DNA of 64,000 bases, taken from the NCBI RefSeq assembly GCF_018873765.1, contig NC_057924.1, forward strand, positions 13,665,001 through 13,729,000, read 5' to 3'. The notes beneath the pieces are model-generated. The model was not told the origin of the DNA, ran no database searches, and was given only the letters and a program-made list of their open reading frames with translations. Source of the DNA: Telopea speciosissima (Eukaryota; Streptophyta; Magnoliopsida; Proteales; Proteaceae). Shown piece after piece: positions 44,707 to 55,817 of this stretch; positions within the stretch are counted from its first letter, which is position 1, and each line of letters opens with the position of its first letter. A program made the translations under genes and the position numbers.

Positions 44707-45269
44707 CTGCACAACACCAAAGCACAGTCAAGTCAAAACAAAACAAAAAAATAAAAATAAAAACAACAAAAATGACTTACCTGTGGACTTGGAAGAGTCT
44801 GGCGGAGATACACCAACTCCCACATCTTTACTCATGGTAATGTCCCCACAAGTTCATCTATACGAAAGAACGGGCGTCTACTCCCTCCCCAAGAACCTCT
44901 CCGTCTTCTTCTTGGAGAGCCTCTCTGGCTTCAAAACAAGCTAGTGAGGGGGCCTAAGTACACAGGGCTTGTCCACACCAGGTCATTGGCCGGTAAGCCC
45001 GACCACCAGGGTTTCAAGTATACCCGTAGGGACCAGATAAAATCATGTGTTAGGGCACCAGCCGCCGAGCAGCCTCCAGTTTAGCTTGGACCCCGAACTA
45101 GATGACTAGATTGAAAGTTTATTCCATTTTTTCCTTCATCCTTGCATAGGTAACTCGGCCGGATCATTCTACATTTGAGTTGGGCCCGACGAAATTGGGC
45201 CGCCGTGAGCACCCATAAGTCTTGCAAACCCATACCCCAACATTTCACATTTTTTACTTACAGATTTTG

Positions 45270-45574
45270 TGTTGAATTATTTATCTACCCATGTTCCCAT
45301 TGGATAGTCCGCCGTGTTAGAGCACATGTATGATATACATATTGTTTCCTCCCTTTCCTACAAGGTCAGCCTTTTTGAGGAAGCGATTCTAACATGGTAT
45401 CAGAGCAGGTAGGGGTCATGGTATCGAATCCCCTAGGGAGTGGGTAGATGTTAAATTATTTATCCACCCGTGTCCCCTTTTGGATAGTCCACCATGTTAG
45501 AGCTCCTATATGATATATATATTGTTTCTTCCCTTTTCTACAAGGTCGGCCTTTTAGAGGAAGCGGTTCCAACA
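45270..45574 (+). mobile_element. TRIM/SMART-type miniature LTR retrotransposon, complete (305 bp)
   Basis: Two direct terminal repeats, 45270-45394 (125 bp) and 45449-45574 (126 bp), both start TGTT and end AACA. The 54-bp interior starts with the initiator-Met PBS TGGTATCAGAGC (45395-45406), immediately after LTR 1, and ends with a purine-rich AGGGAGTGGGTAGA tract just before LTR 2. Flanks TTTTG (45265-45269) and ATTTG (45575-45579) are a 5-bp target duplication with one change. Copies A (about 28707) and B (about 39119) have the uninterrupted site. There is no coding capacity, so it must have used enzymes in trans. Confidence 0.93.
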
Positions 45575-47490
45575 ATTTGACTTCCCAAAAAAGGCCCAAA
45601 TATCTTGATAAATATTGGTGTGTAACATTGAAATTTGAAAACACAAGAGGATAAAAAAATCCCAACATGGTAGGCTATATTTAAAAAATCAGATATTTTC
45701 ACGGTTTTAAGAATTGGGAATTGGATTGGTGAATCGTCGATTCGGATCAGAATTGACTATGACCGTGACCGTGATTGATCTCGATTTTGATTAGTTCGAT
45801 ACCATGATTCATGGTCCAAAACCTTAGAATTCTCTCTCTAAACTCCATAAAACTTGTAATTTCACTACCCCCCCCCCCCCCACCCAAAAAAAAAATAAAG
45901 AACATGTACAACCATGAATGTATGGAATCTTGAACCTTTCTCCATAAAATCTAAAGAGAAAAGACAATGAAACCTTTTTTGCTTTTTAAATCAAAATTGA
46001 ACCTTAGACCTTAAAATTATGAAATCTATACTATTCAATGTGAAAATAGTTAAGGAAAGATAAGAAAGAAAAAGTTAAGAAGAACATTTTCTACCACCGT
46101 GGGTAAAGGAAAAGTACGCTTATCTAGGGTTATTATTACTCTGCTTCCTGTACAAAGTTGATAATGTTTCCTACTATACGAAGTCGATAATTCTACCTTT
46201 GTCATGGGTGAAGGGAAACTGCCTATACACTCGTAGGCTTGGCCTGGTTAATTGTTTGGTCTCGATATAGCCCAATAAGAAAAGGACTGAATATATGCCT
46301 AGTGAAACCAACTGAACCAGACTGAGCTATACTGTCAAAAGAAGGAGAAAATGAGGTGGAAAGGCCAAATAGAAGTAGATCAGAGCTATCTGATTAGATC
46401 CACCAGGATTGGAGGTTCAAAAATGACCCATCATATATCAGATAGAGTGATCCACAGATCTGTGATAAGTTGAAGGGGACAAAAAAAAAATCATACCTTA
46501 AATTTCCCAGTATTTCTTATATTCCTTAAGTATGGATGATACCGCAAGCGACGAGTAAATGGAGGAGCCATGGTTCAAACGTTGCAGCAAACTATTACCA
46601 TGCAAGATCAAAGTTAAATAAAAACATGCATTAACACTGAAATTGATCGAAATCAAAGCTAGTCTAACAATTACGACTGTGAGGCCATCTAATCATTATG
46701 TATTCACATCACACATGAGATTCTAGGCCCAAAAAAAAAAACCCTAAATGAGGGTTGGAGAGAGAGAGAAAAGTATGCATGAAACTGTATAGTGAGAGTG
46801 TAGGAGGAAAAGGAAGAAGGTATCAAAGTGAAGGTGAGAGAGAGGGACAATTATCAAGAAAAAATTAATTATATTAAAAAAAAATAAATCAAATCACATT
46901 TTTTCATCAAAGATGAGTGATGGCTAGTATTATATTAAACACCAAATGAAAATAAAAATCACCAATATACCTCTCTCTCTCTCTCTCTCTTTTACACACA
47001 CACACACAACGAGTTTACAAACTTCCCTAAGTGATGCAATCAAACTTAGGGCTTAGCATCTTTCAAATGAGATCATGCAGTTACTACCAGTTAGAGGGGC
47101 TATATGATAGAACAATGCTATTCTTTTGAGTCAAAGGGGGAGTTTTTGAACCTTTTAGTGCAGAGAGGGCGCTCGAGTTCTTGAGACTGTGGAGGGGCAC
47201 CGCAGGGCTTGATTAAGTGAGAGAGAAATGCTTGAGGTAGGTCAGGATCTCCGTTGTTCAATTTCTCTCCGTAGAATTGTTATAGTTACCTAAAATGCTT
47301 TTCATCTGTAACAATGGGCGGATTTCTAAAATTCATAGTTTTATAACCAATGGTAGTGTGTCAGTTACTCTTTTTGGGATGCCGTTAAAGTAAAAAAATC
47401 AATGAAAAAGATACTTATAATCTTGACAAAAGAACCATATATAGGTAGTAATTAATGTAGAATAATGGGAAGGGAAACGTCTCTCTGAGC

Positions 47491-47555
47491 TAAGGGTGTC
47501 AATTGGTCCGGTTCTGGGCTATCGTTCCGGACCCTTGACGGTTCCAGCTCTAGGG
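47491..47555. mobile_element. truncated copy of the hAT-type element in repeat C
   Basis: Starts TAAGGGTGTCAATTGGTCC straight after CTCTGAGC, the same site as in copy B. It breaks off after about 65 bp at the start of R2. The insertion therefore predates the B/C split, and the rest was lost when R2 became adjacent. Confidence 0.82.
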
Positions 47556-48530
47556 ATTCAAAATTATCATTCTGCCGCAAACCGCAGAGGGATAATTTTA
47601 GTCGTCTTTGTGGCGCCGCAGAGACCATTCTGTGGCGTCACAGAGCACTAGGGTCTCCTATAAATAGAGGACCCTCCTTATTTGGGAGGAGGACTTCCAC
47701 TTTCTTGGGAAGCGCCCCTGCTAGTTTCTCTCCCCATTTCAGTGCATTAAACACCCCTTTGCCTACTTTAGGGTTCTACCCCACTCCCATTCTGAAACTT
47801 GAGATCCCATTACTCTATCTGTAACTCGAGTTCCCAAAAATCCTACTTTTTCATCATCCTTAATCATATCAAGTTCCGTTTCAAGTCGTCTCTGCCTGAA
47901 GTCTTAGTAGCGAAAGTTCCATTTTCAGTCGTTGCTCTGCTCGAAGTCTAAGTAACAAAATCCATGTTATATAGCCCTTATCCTGTTCAATAAGTAGATT
48001 GTGAGTCGACCATCCATCTCCACCTGAGCCGGGAGACAACTTGCATATCATGTGATTTGGCATTATTGCACATAGGTATATATTTTCACTTTTCCTTTTA
48101 TTACGGTATAATGTAGATCATTAAAGTCGTTCATTTTAGTATACATAGTAAATGTCGGTTATTCTTTTCCTTCGTATGTTTGGTACATGACATATTATTA
48201 ACGGAGAATTTTCAAAATCTAGTATCTAGTAGGAAGATCGGTTTATCTGAGCGAGGTGGGGTGCTAGCACCTTCCCATCCTTGTAACCTGATCGCTTACC
48301 TAGACTCTCCAAACAGACCATATGGAATCATGTACCCCTGTCCACTTATCCTGGGTGGGGCTACACCTATTGGGTCCTAGACCGAATCCTAGGTGGTGAC
48401 TCCTTTAATTTCAATATGTATGTGGTATGATCCCAAACCCCCATCTCAATGAAGAATCTCAATTGAAAACCACCATGATCCTCATTGCCAGAGAGACATC
48501 GGGAACCGATTCAGACCGCGGTATCTACAC
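47556..48530 (+). mobile_element. LTR-like direct repeat R2
   Basis: Second copy of R1, continuing further right through CTCGTAACCTG-like sequence, a CCTAGGTGGTGACTCC block and an ACCGCGGTATCTACA end near 48530. R3 on the opposite strand shows the same end. TATA block TCCTATAAATAGAGGACC at 47655-47672. Adjacent on the right is P3. Confidence 0.65.
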
Positions 48531-48940
48531 CGTGATACCATGGTTGTATGTTGTATAGGTCCAAACCCCATGACATCACAACACCCTATTTCCGCGTCTC
48601 TGCGAGGGAAAAAGTACACCTCCGTAGAGCTGTAGAATCCCAAGGTCACCTTATAAATAGAGGACCGCTCCCACTCCATACCACAACAGATGGGAAAACC
48701 GCCTTGGTAAGTGTGGCAAGACCATTTTTATCCCCTTTGGTGCTTTTTAGCACTCCTAAGGTTCCTCCCTCTCACGGACAATCCCTCGAGAATCCCTTGG
48801 TGCCCTAAGTACATGAGAAGGGGAATATCTTGAAGTTGGCCTAAAAGTATGTGTCTGGTCTACTTTTTTGCCCGAAATACCCCAAGGAGTGTAGTCATTC
48901 AAGAGAGAGACAAAGAGGAAAAAAAAAATAACAGTTAGTC
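48531..48940 (+). repeat. repeat P3 with TATA-like box
   Basis: Related to P1 and P2: GGTCCAAACCCCATGAC, a CTTATAAATAGAGGACC block at 48650-48666, GACCATTTTTATCCCC and CAAGAGAGAGA near its end. No coding sequence; a frame on the minus strand here runs through a GAA repeat and is rejected. Confidence 0.6.
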
Positions 48941-49295
48941 CAGCCATTCTGGATTGATCGATTGTAGGGTTTTGGTACTTGATTCTAGGGCCTGCATGGA
49001 TGGGGTTGCAGAGAAGAAGAAGAAGAAGAAGAAAGGGAAAGAGTGTAAGGGCAATAGGGTAACTTCCTAAAGGGAAAATAGGTATAACTGTCAGGTTTCT
49101 TAGGTTTTTCAAATTTATCCGTTAACTAGCATTAAAATACTAACGGACTGGGGTTAAGTGAAGCCAAGTTTGAAAAGTAGGGGAGGTTTGAGTAATTGTC
49201 AGAAACGTAGGGAGGTTCCCTAAATTGTCAAAAAGGTCAAGGGAGGTCTGCTTAATTTACTCTTTAAAAAAAGATAATAATAATAATATTTTTTT

Positions 49296-50638
49296 GGGCA
49301 AATTTCACGGACACCCCCTATAACTATTCGAAATGACAAGTGCACCCTAAATTTTGTCAAAATGGCAACCATCCTCCTAAAGTTAAGCAAGGTTACCCCC
49401 AAAAATTAAAATGTCGATTTTACCCTCTTAATAATTTAAATAAAAATTACTAAGATTCCATCATCTTCCCAAATCGAACTTCCTCATCACCACCACTGTC
49501 TCTCCGACTGCCACTGATTTCACCCAGAAGCCCATAAACAGGAAAGTACGACACGATGAGCAGTAGCACCGCCGGCAATGCTCTCTGCGACCGGAGAGAA
49601 TAAATTCCAGTCACAAAAAACTGTCATTTCATTTCTTCCCCTCTTCTCAACCGCCATAGCAAATCAACGAGCTTGCGCACATCGTTCTGAAACTCAGATT
49701 TAGAAAATTTCAGTAGTAGGATTAACAATAATAGATCTCATGACCAACCTCAAAGTTTATCTCCATCAAATACGTCAAATAGGAACACCATCAACTAAAA
49801 AGTTTGCAATTTTGATCCGTCTTTCAGTCTCCATAAAAATGAAAACCAGATTTGAAAGGACCATTGTAGAATCTATTAGGACTTGTAGAGGACAAGAAGC
49901 TAAAAACACTAACGAAATGAAAAAGAACAAAGCGATCATCTGAAACAGACTACTAATGGCACATCTTCATTACTTTTCTCTTTAATTTTTATATATACAG
50001 AGAGAAATAAGTTTAGATTTATAGAAGAAAAAAAAAATTACAGGAGCAATTCTCGTTAATTTGCGAGAGACAGAGAAGAAGAAAAAGGGAGCACCGTTGG
50101 CAGAGGATCAACTCGAGGTATTTGAATCAATATTCAAGAACTTCAATCGCCGACTGCCATTGAAATCATCTGGGAACAAATTGACCGGAGTCGGAGAAGA
50201 AGGGGACTACGCCGTTAGGGTTCCAACTTCCAACCACAGTGCTCTTTGATTTCGCATTTTGAAGGGCAAGGGCTAGGTGAAGAGTTTCAGTTGCCGGCCG
50301 CCACTGATATCATCAGTGAATGCATTTAACCAAACATGTATACAGACAATGTTCTCATTCTCAGTTAAGAATGTACTCAGCGAAAATGATGAAGAAAATC
50401 TGGTTTGTATTTGGGATATTGGGGATTTAACCTTAAGGGTATAATAAGAAGTTCACCCTATGGTAAGGGTAATTTCACCATTATAAAAGAGTTAACAGCC
50501 ACTTAACTGCACAGACCTAACGGAGTGGACTAAGTTGAAATAAAAATATAAAATAAGGGTAATCTATGCCATTTTGACAAAATTTAGGATGTACTTGTCA
50601 TTTTGAATAGTTATAGAGGGTGTCCATGAAATTTGCCC
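49296..50638. mobile_element. Mutator-like (MULE) non-autonomous element with about 70-bp TIRs and 9-bp TSD
   Basis: The left end GGGCAAATTTCACGGACACC matches the reverse complement of the right end GGGCAAATTTCATGGACACC. The match continues for about 70 bp through TAACTATTC(G/A)AAATGACAAG and TTTTGTCAAAATGGCA. Flanks TATTTTTTT (49287-49295) and TATTCTTTT (50639-50647) form a 9-bp target duplication with one change. The interior (about 49450-50300) is more GC-rich, with a phrase like GACTGCCACTGAT repeated at 49507, 50151 and 50296. It may be captured host sequence (Pack-MULE), but no gene is recognised. No transposase. Confidence 0.85.
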
Positions 50639-50649
50639 TATTCTTTTTA

Positions 50650-51184
50650 TGTGAAATCCACCAAGGAGACCCTTCAAAATTACAATCGACGTCAAATTTG
50701 TTCCACATGATAGCTTCAATAGGACCCAAATTTTGTGGATAGAATGGACTAAGGTCTCTGCCACATATGAAGCTTCATCCCAGGGGCCAGCCTAAAGGGT
50801 TATTCCTGATCAAAAAACAGGTTATCTCGAGGAGCTACTGGTCAGCAGTTGAAAGCTGTAGTGCGTTAGCGTACACTTCCGTTTTCTCGCTTGTATCTAG
50901 ATGCTCTCATTCAAGTTGGGTAGGTGGCAAAACAAACCATCAAGATCTAAGTCTATGAAGAGGAGGCACAAGACTACGAGGGATGCATGGTATGGACATA
51001 CATGGGTGTACGTCACTACATGAGAAGATAAATGATTGAATTTGATGTTGACATTTGACACATGACCAAACCATGTCTTGACTTACTCGGCATTTCTTGA
51101 AAAAGTAAATCACTCACATAGTTTGATCCATAGTCTTTTGTCCGAAAGAAATTGTCATGTATATATAAATTGTATCCATAGAAG
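50650..51184. other. non-coding spacer between two DNA transposons
   Basis: No gene, repeat end or RNA gene seen. Short frames on both strands have no recognisable content. Confidence 0.45.
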
Positions 51185-51192
51185 ATAAAAAC

Positions 51193-51899
51193 TAGGGGTC
51201 TCAACCGGCCGGGCTCGATCGGGCCTATCTGGGCCTCACGTGTTTAAAGCTTGTATCGTGATCGCCCATTTAAGTATTTGAGCCGGGTCTGATCGGGCTC
51301 GGTCGGGCTTCGGGCTACAATCGGTTCTTAGCCAGGCCTTAAACGGTGCAAAACCGGGCTATGGGCCTATTTAAATGTAAACGGGCTTTAAACGGTGCAG
51401 CCCATTAAAATTGAATATTTTAATTTTACACAGAGGTGTACCATCTTGCCACATCTTTTCCGTCTTTTTCCATTAAAATTGAATATTCCAACCGCTCGAA
51501 CATGACTGATTCATTAGAAATAGGCTGAAATAGTGCAACTCATGCTGGCCCATGTCCCATGATATAAAATGAAGCTACAAAAAATATCATAAAAATATAC
51601 CAATACATCAGACCCAGCCCAATAGATTGTTAATGTCATAAAAATATACACCCCAGCCCAACAGAAAGTTAATGTCATAAACAGATTTGGGCCAATAAAT
51701 CTAACATGGTTCAAGCCCATAGCAAAGTTTACAAGTTAAAGGGTCGGGCTAGGTCGGGCCTAGAACGGTCGGTCCGATCGGGTGCCCGAGGGCTAGAACC
51801 CTACACCGGGACCGCCCGGTTAGTAAACTTGTCGAGCCGGGATTTAGTCTGACGGGCTCGATCGGTTCTGTCAAACCGGGCCTGGAATTGAGACACGTA
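51193..51899. mobile_element. non-autonomous hAT-type element (707 bp) with perfect 8-bp TSD
   Basis: Flanked by ATAAAAAC at 51185-51192 and 51900-51907. Ends TAGGGGTCTCAA and GAGACACGTA (reverse complement TACGTGTCTC) form imperfect TIRs. Both subterminal regions are packed with GGGC/CCGG motifs (GGGCTCGATCGGG, GGTCGGGC) in the manner of hAT subterminal binding repeats. No transposase frame. Confidence 0.88.
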
Positions 51900-51954
51900 A
51901 TAAAAACTATTATCTATCCTTACAATCTAAAAATGAATTAATAAACAACCATGA

Positions 51955-52110
51955 TAAAGGGTGTACCCAGTGCATGAGGCTCCTGCCATTGCAAGGTCTA
52001 GGGATGGTCATAATGTACACAGCCATATCCCTGCTTTGCGGAGGTTGTTTCCCAATTCGAACCCATAATAGCCTATCTGCGAAGCGGGGGTAAGGCTGTG
52101 TACTTACCAC
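51955..52110 (-). mobile_element. Au-SINE fragments, head to head
   Basis: 51958-52065 reads on the minus strand as the body of the plant Au SINE: landmarks on plus are GTACCCAGTGCATGAGGCTC, CCTGCTTTGCGGAGG and TTCGAACCCAT, the tRNA-like B-box complement. It is followed at once (about 52068-52110) by a plus-oriented piece with GCGAAGCGGGGGTAAGGC. The family identity is from memory of the consensus. Confidence 0.7.
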
Positions 52111-53204
52111 ACTCTCTTTAAACTCCTCTATTCATTCTACAAGACTACACCACACTTTGATCCCATTACAGTGGGTTTGCTATAGAGTACAAAAAAAAAA
52201 AAACCAAAGTATGTACAACATTCCACAATACTTTCTAGGACATAATTTTTCTTCACCTATGGTGAAAAAAGAGTCATCTCACCATGGAATTCATGGTGTG
52301 AGACTATGAGGTGTCGGTATCATACCACCCGTATTAGTCGATGCGTAACAGTTTTACTAGTCACCGATCCTAATACCATGTCGATACCCAGTATTGCTGA
52401 TATGGTACGGACAAGGGGTAAACATTCAAAAATCCTGTTTTTTTTTTTTTTTTTTTAAGGTAAATCAAGGGTGAATGTGTCCGATTAGGCCTATCCATGT
52501 TGTTATCGTATCAATATCATATCGGTTTTGCAGTGACTGATACTTGATCCGATACCGTGCACTAAAACCATGACGGAGATCTGTTTTGATTAGTATAGTG
52601 AACAGTATTTTCAACCATGATGGAGATCTGTTTTGATCATTAACTCTCGACTATAGGGGTGAGAGTCATTAATGATAATATAAGAATCCAATCACAAGAT
52701 CACATCAGTGATAAAGAAATCTTCCTTTCTTCTCTGGTTAAGGAAACCTTAATCCTAATTAGGGGTCTAAGATCCCTTCCCTGAAATAAAAATGGAAAAA
52801 ATAAAAAATCTCTAGACACCTGAACAATGGATTCCAATATTCTTTTGGAAAACATAGAAATTGACTGCATATCTTGACTCCACTTCTCATAATAGTATTT
52901 GTGGGGTTCTATAAAATGGATTGATCTCACCCAACAGCTTTATTAACTACTTGATAATTGACAAACTTGAGAGTTGAGACTTGAGACTTTCAAAACCTGA
53001 AAGGGGATTTCTTATTTTCCCTTTTTGAGAGCAACCGTGATAGTATATGCAGCTTTGATCTTTGTCCCACATTATTAGGCTTTGCATACCATTCAATTTA
53101 TAAATCAGATCTGAAATATCAGGAGATTTTTTCCTCTATCAAAAGTACAATATAACTAAAATAAAATAGTTCTTCTAAACATAGTTGATAGTCCAATTGT
53201 CAAT
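52111..53204. other. non-coding, dispersed short repeats
   Basis: Contains a T-run (52437-52456). It also has a relative (52300-52575) of the GGTTTTA...ATCGG repeat, with GTATCGG and GATACCG phrases in both orientations. No gene. Confidence 0.4.
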
Positions 53205-53300
53205 CCCAAAAATGTAACTCAGTTGGCAAGGGAGCGTGCCTAAATCGACATGCATCTTGAGTTCAACTACATCTATCCCCTTGGGGCCAGCCCCACGGCT
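53205..53300 (+). mobile_element. degenerate tRNA-derived SINE head
   Basis: An A-box-like TAACTCAGTTGGCAAG (53215-53230) and, 31 bp further, a B-box-like GAGTTCAACTAC (53260-53271) have tRNA-like spacing. There is no cloverleaf, so it is not a tRNA gene. The 3' end is not defined. Confidence 0.45.
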
Positions 53301-53555
53301 TCTATGGTTCTCATAGGATTTAGTATTGACACGATGTCAACATGCACTACAACAAAAAAGGGTCTATAACTGTGATTTTTTCCATAATAAAATATTCAAA
53401 ATTCTGTAGCAATAGCCTATAGCTGCAGATTACTTGTGTAGGATGTTTGTGCGTGCCCAAGAGATTAGTCGGACTGAGGATTTGGATACCCTCATTAGCC
53501 CCAAAGAAAAAAAAAAGATAGTACACTTGTCTGGTAGATAGCAATGGTCCCAAGA

Positions 53556-53770
53556 GGGGATCTGGCTCCTCTCTAGGGAGGAGCTTAGCGCCCAGGGAGT
53601 GCTCAGGGAGGCATTTGACTGTTGGGCTGCCGTGCACACATCTCGACGTGTGTCAAGTCAGCATGTGCAGCACGTTGGGATGTGTGCATGGAAGCCCATC
53701 CGTCAGATGTCCCTGGGTACTCCCTAGGCTCTGGGCTCCCTGGGGCTCCCTGGAGAGGATCCAAATCCCC
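53556..53770. mobile_element. GC-rich fold-back MITE 1
   Basis: The left end GGGATCTGGCTCCTCTCTAG mirrors the right end (reverse complement GGGATTTGGATCCTCTCCAG) and both continue into AGGGAG. The interior is built of palindromic TGTGTGCA/TGCACAC and GGGAGTGC pieces. No coding meaning. Confidence 0.7.
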
Positions 53771-53800
53771 CAAAAGGTCATGGGGAAACGGGTTTAGATT

Positions 53801-54140
53801 TTAGAGGGTTAAATATTAGAGAAAAAGAACTCTGTTCGAAAGCATGGCTCCTATGCTCAAACATGTAATTGGATGAAATGACCACCCAAACCCCTATGAA
53901 AGGTGAAAATCCCACCACTAGTGATGCTATCTTGTGCATTCCCATTGACCCCTATGTCGACGCAAGAGCCACACTCCGGGCAGAAAACTCCTCCCCTAAA
54001 TATAATGTGGGAGAGTTTATTTTAACAAAAATCATAAAGAAGCACACCAATGATAGGGGGGACGGTTTCCTTAAGAGGACTTCTTGCTCCAAAATCCTTT
54101 TTCCTCATAAAATATATCATTTATGTACCTAAAAATAAAT
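53801..54140. other. possible further MITE relic
   Basis: AAAGAACTCTGTTCGAAAGC and ATGGCTCCTATGCT at 53822-53860 resemble the 58770-58925 fold-back. A frame at 53869-54132 exists but carries no recognisable domain, so I do not call a gene. Confidence 0.3.
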
Positions 54141-54407
54141 AAAAAAGTGAAATAACTGTAATTGCCTACCACTCTATTAGGTGAGAATTATTTTTTTTGG
54201 TAGGTGTGGATCAGCTATGTATGGGTCGACACGTGGTAAACCCAACACTAAAATCAATCAATTATGCACAATAAGCTCAATGATTAAGCTTTAGTGCTGT
54301 TTTAATCATAGATAAATCCAAGTAAGTGAGACATAACATGCATTATCAGGGACTTTGTTTTAAACTCTTTTTGGTGCCCAAAGAGATTAGTTCAAGCTAA
54401 TGGGCCA

Positions 54408-54543
54408 GGATCCTCAGCAGTACCGGTGGGGCGACGGTGCACATCTGACGGTACAGCAGAGGCCAGGTCTCACATATGGCACACAAGGCCTCTGCTGTGC
54501 CGCTGGATGTGCACCGCCGCCCCGCCGGTACTGGAGAGGATTT
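54408..54543. mobile_element. GC-rich fold-back MITE 2 (near-perfect hairpin)
   Basis: Arms of about 58 bp (54408-54465 and 54488-54543) pair with few mismatches: GTACCGGTGGGGCGACGGTG against the reverse complement GTACCGGCGGGGCGGCGGTG, ending at CAGCAGAGGCC. The loop is about 22 bp. The size and stem could also act as a small-RNA precursor. Confidence 0.82.
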
Positions 54544-54544
54544 T

Positions 54545-55817
54545 AATACCAAGCGAATCCACAAGTTGTGCTGTTCTTAGCAAAACATGATTCTTACCTA
54601 TGGTTTGAGGAATTGGTAACAGATCGATCGATCTGACCGATTCGGATTGATATTGGTGGAGATCGATACTAATCTAGGGTATTGACTAAGGGTAAAAATG
54701 TAAATAAAACCTTTATATTTTGAAATTTAGGGTTAAAATTGTTCGATACCAATTACTAAACCTGAGTTGATTGGATCATTAGTCAAAACACAAACCCAAA
54801 ATTAACCTGGTTGATCGAAATTAATGGCCCCTATCCTTTTTAAATCAAGGGTAGTATAATGAATTAATAATACGGGTATTTTGGTCAACAAAAAATGTAA
54901 AATAAATTTAAATAAAATTACCAAAATACCTTATATAGTGAAATTTCACTGACATCTCAAGACTTACACATGGATCTAGGGATTTGGATAGGGTTCAGTT
55001 GGTACCAATATTGGCCGAATTGAGTCAGGATCAAATGGTTCGATCGGTCAGTACAGTTTAAATTCTTAACATGATACTTATCATGAAGACGAAGTGTAAA
55101 ACACATTTAGGTTCCGTTTGGTTGCAAAGGAAGGGAAAATAAATATTTGCATTTCCCTGTGAATAATATTTCACTTTCCTAAGAAATATTTAGTATTCCT
55201 TTGCAACAAATACCAAAAATGAAATTTTTTGTAATAATTCATTTTTCAAAAAAATATTTATATTTTTTTCCAAAAATAAGGAGCCTCAAAAGATATTTTA
55301 ATGGAATTTCCGTGCACCATCAGATGTACCTTTTTAGTGCACTTGAGGGGATAAAGCTCCATTTTAATGTGCAATGGTTTCAAGAACTGGAAGTCCATAT
55401 CACTCTTTTTTGGATGATTTTTTTTTTTTATGCATGAGTGATGCCTAAGCAGGCATGCCCAATGTCCTGGGGTGCAACTTGCACCCAAAAACTAGATGGT
55501 TCACGAGATTCTGCAATTCACACACATTTCGTTCTAACATGAAAAACACATATAGCCCTAAAGTCATTAGGTGAATTTGAAATCAAACAAAAATATGTGA
55601 ATTATAGTAGGCATCAACAGTGACTTTCACTATTACAACCACAGCCAGGGCATCAATTCCCCCCCCCCCCACCAAGTACTCTGTACTCTGTACTCTGAGC
55701 CACTATCTGTTCTTTGATTGTAAGAGAGGTTACTACTGAAAGTACATTCCATCAACTAAAAGTAGATAAAGAAGAGAAGGACTCCAATTGACTAATGATC
55801 TATATATATCTAATCTC
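54545..55817. other. non-coding, 3' flank of the CASP-like gene
   Basis: AT-rich. A half-palindrome TTGCAAAGGAAGGG...TATTCCTTTGCAA (55123-55207) suggests a small MITE. A C-run lies at 55660-55669 and a repeated CTCTGTACT at 55679-55697. No gene; the 3' UTR of the CASP-like gene presumably lies at the right edge. Confidence 0.4.

Larger units (their letters stand above)
43078..47490 (+). repeat. dispersed repeat, copy C
   Basis: Second copy of B from its left edge to the hAT insertion point. Clearly alignable throughout with scattered substitutions and small indels. It differs by the TRIM insertion at 45270-45574, by extra sequence near 46735-47030 (TC and AC microsatellites, 46973-47007), and by an almost absent hAT element. 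Confidence 0.8.

Noticed and set aside
45395..45448. A tRNA gene suggested by GGTATCGAATCCCC
   Set aside because: No cloverleaf; the sequence is the PBS and interior of the TRIM element.
48756..49112. 118-residue minus-strand frame with a leucine run and apparent signal peptide
   Set aside because: The leucine run is a GAA/TTC microsatellite at 49016-49032 and the rest spans repeat P3.
53211..53275. A tRNA gene suggested by A- and B-box-like motifs
   Set aside because: No acceptor or anticodon stem pairing; better explained as a SINE head.
53869..54132. 87-residue plus-strand frame
   Set aside because: Lies in a degenerate MITE-like context and has no recognisable domain or splice partner.
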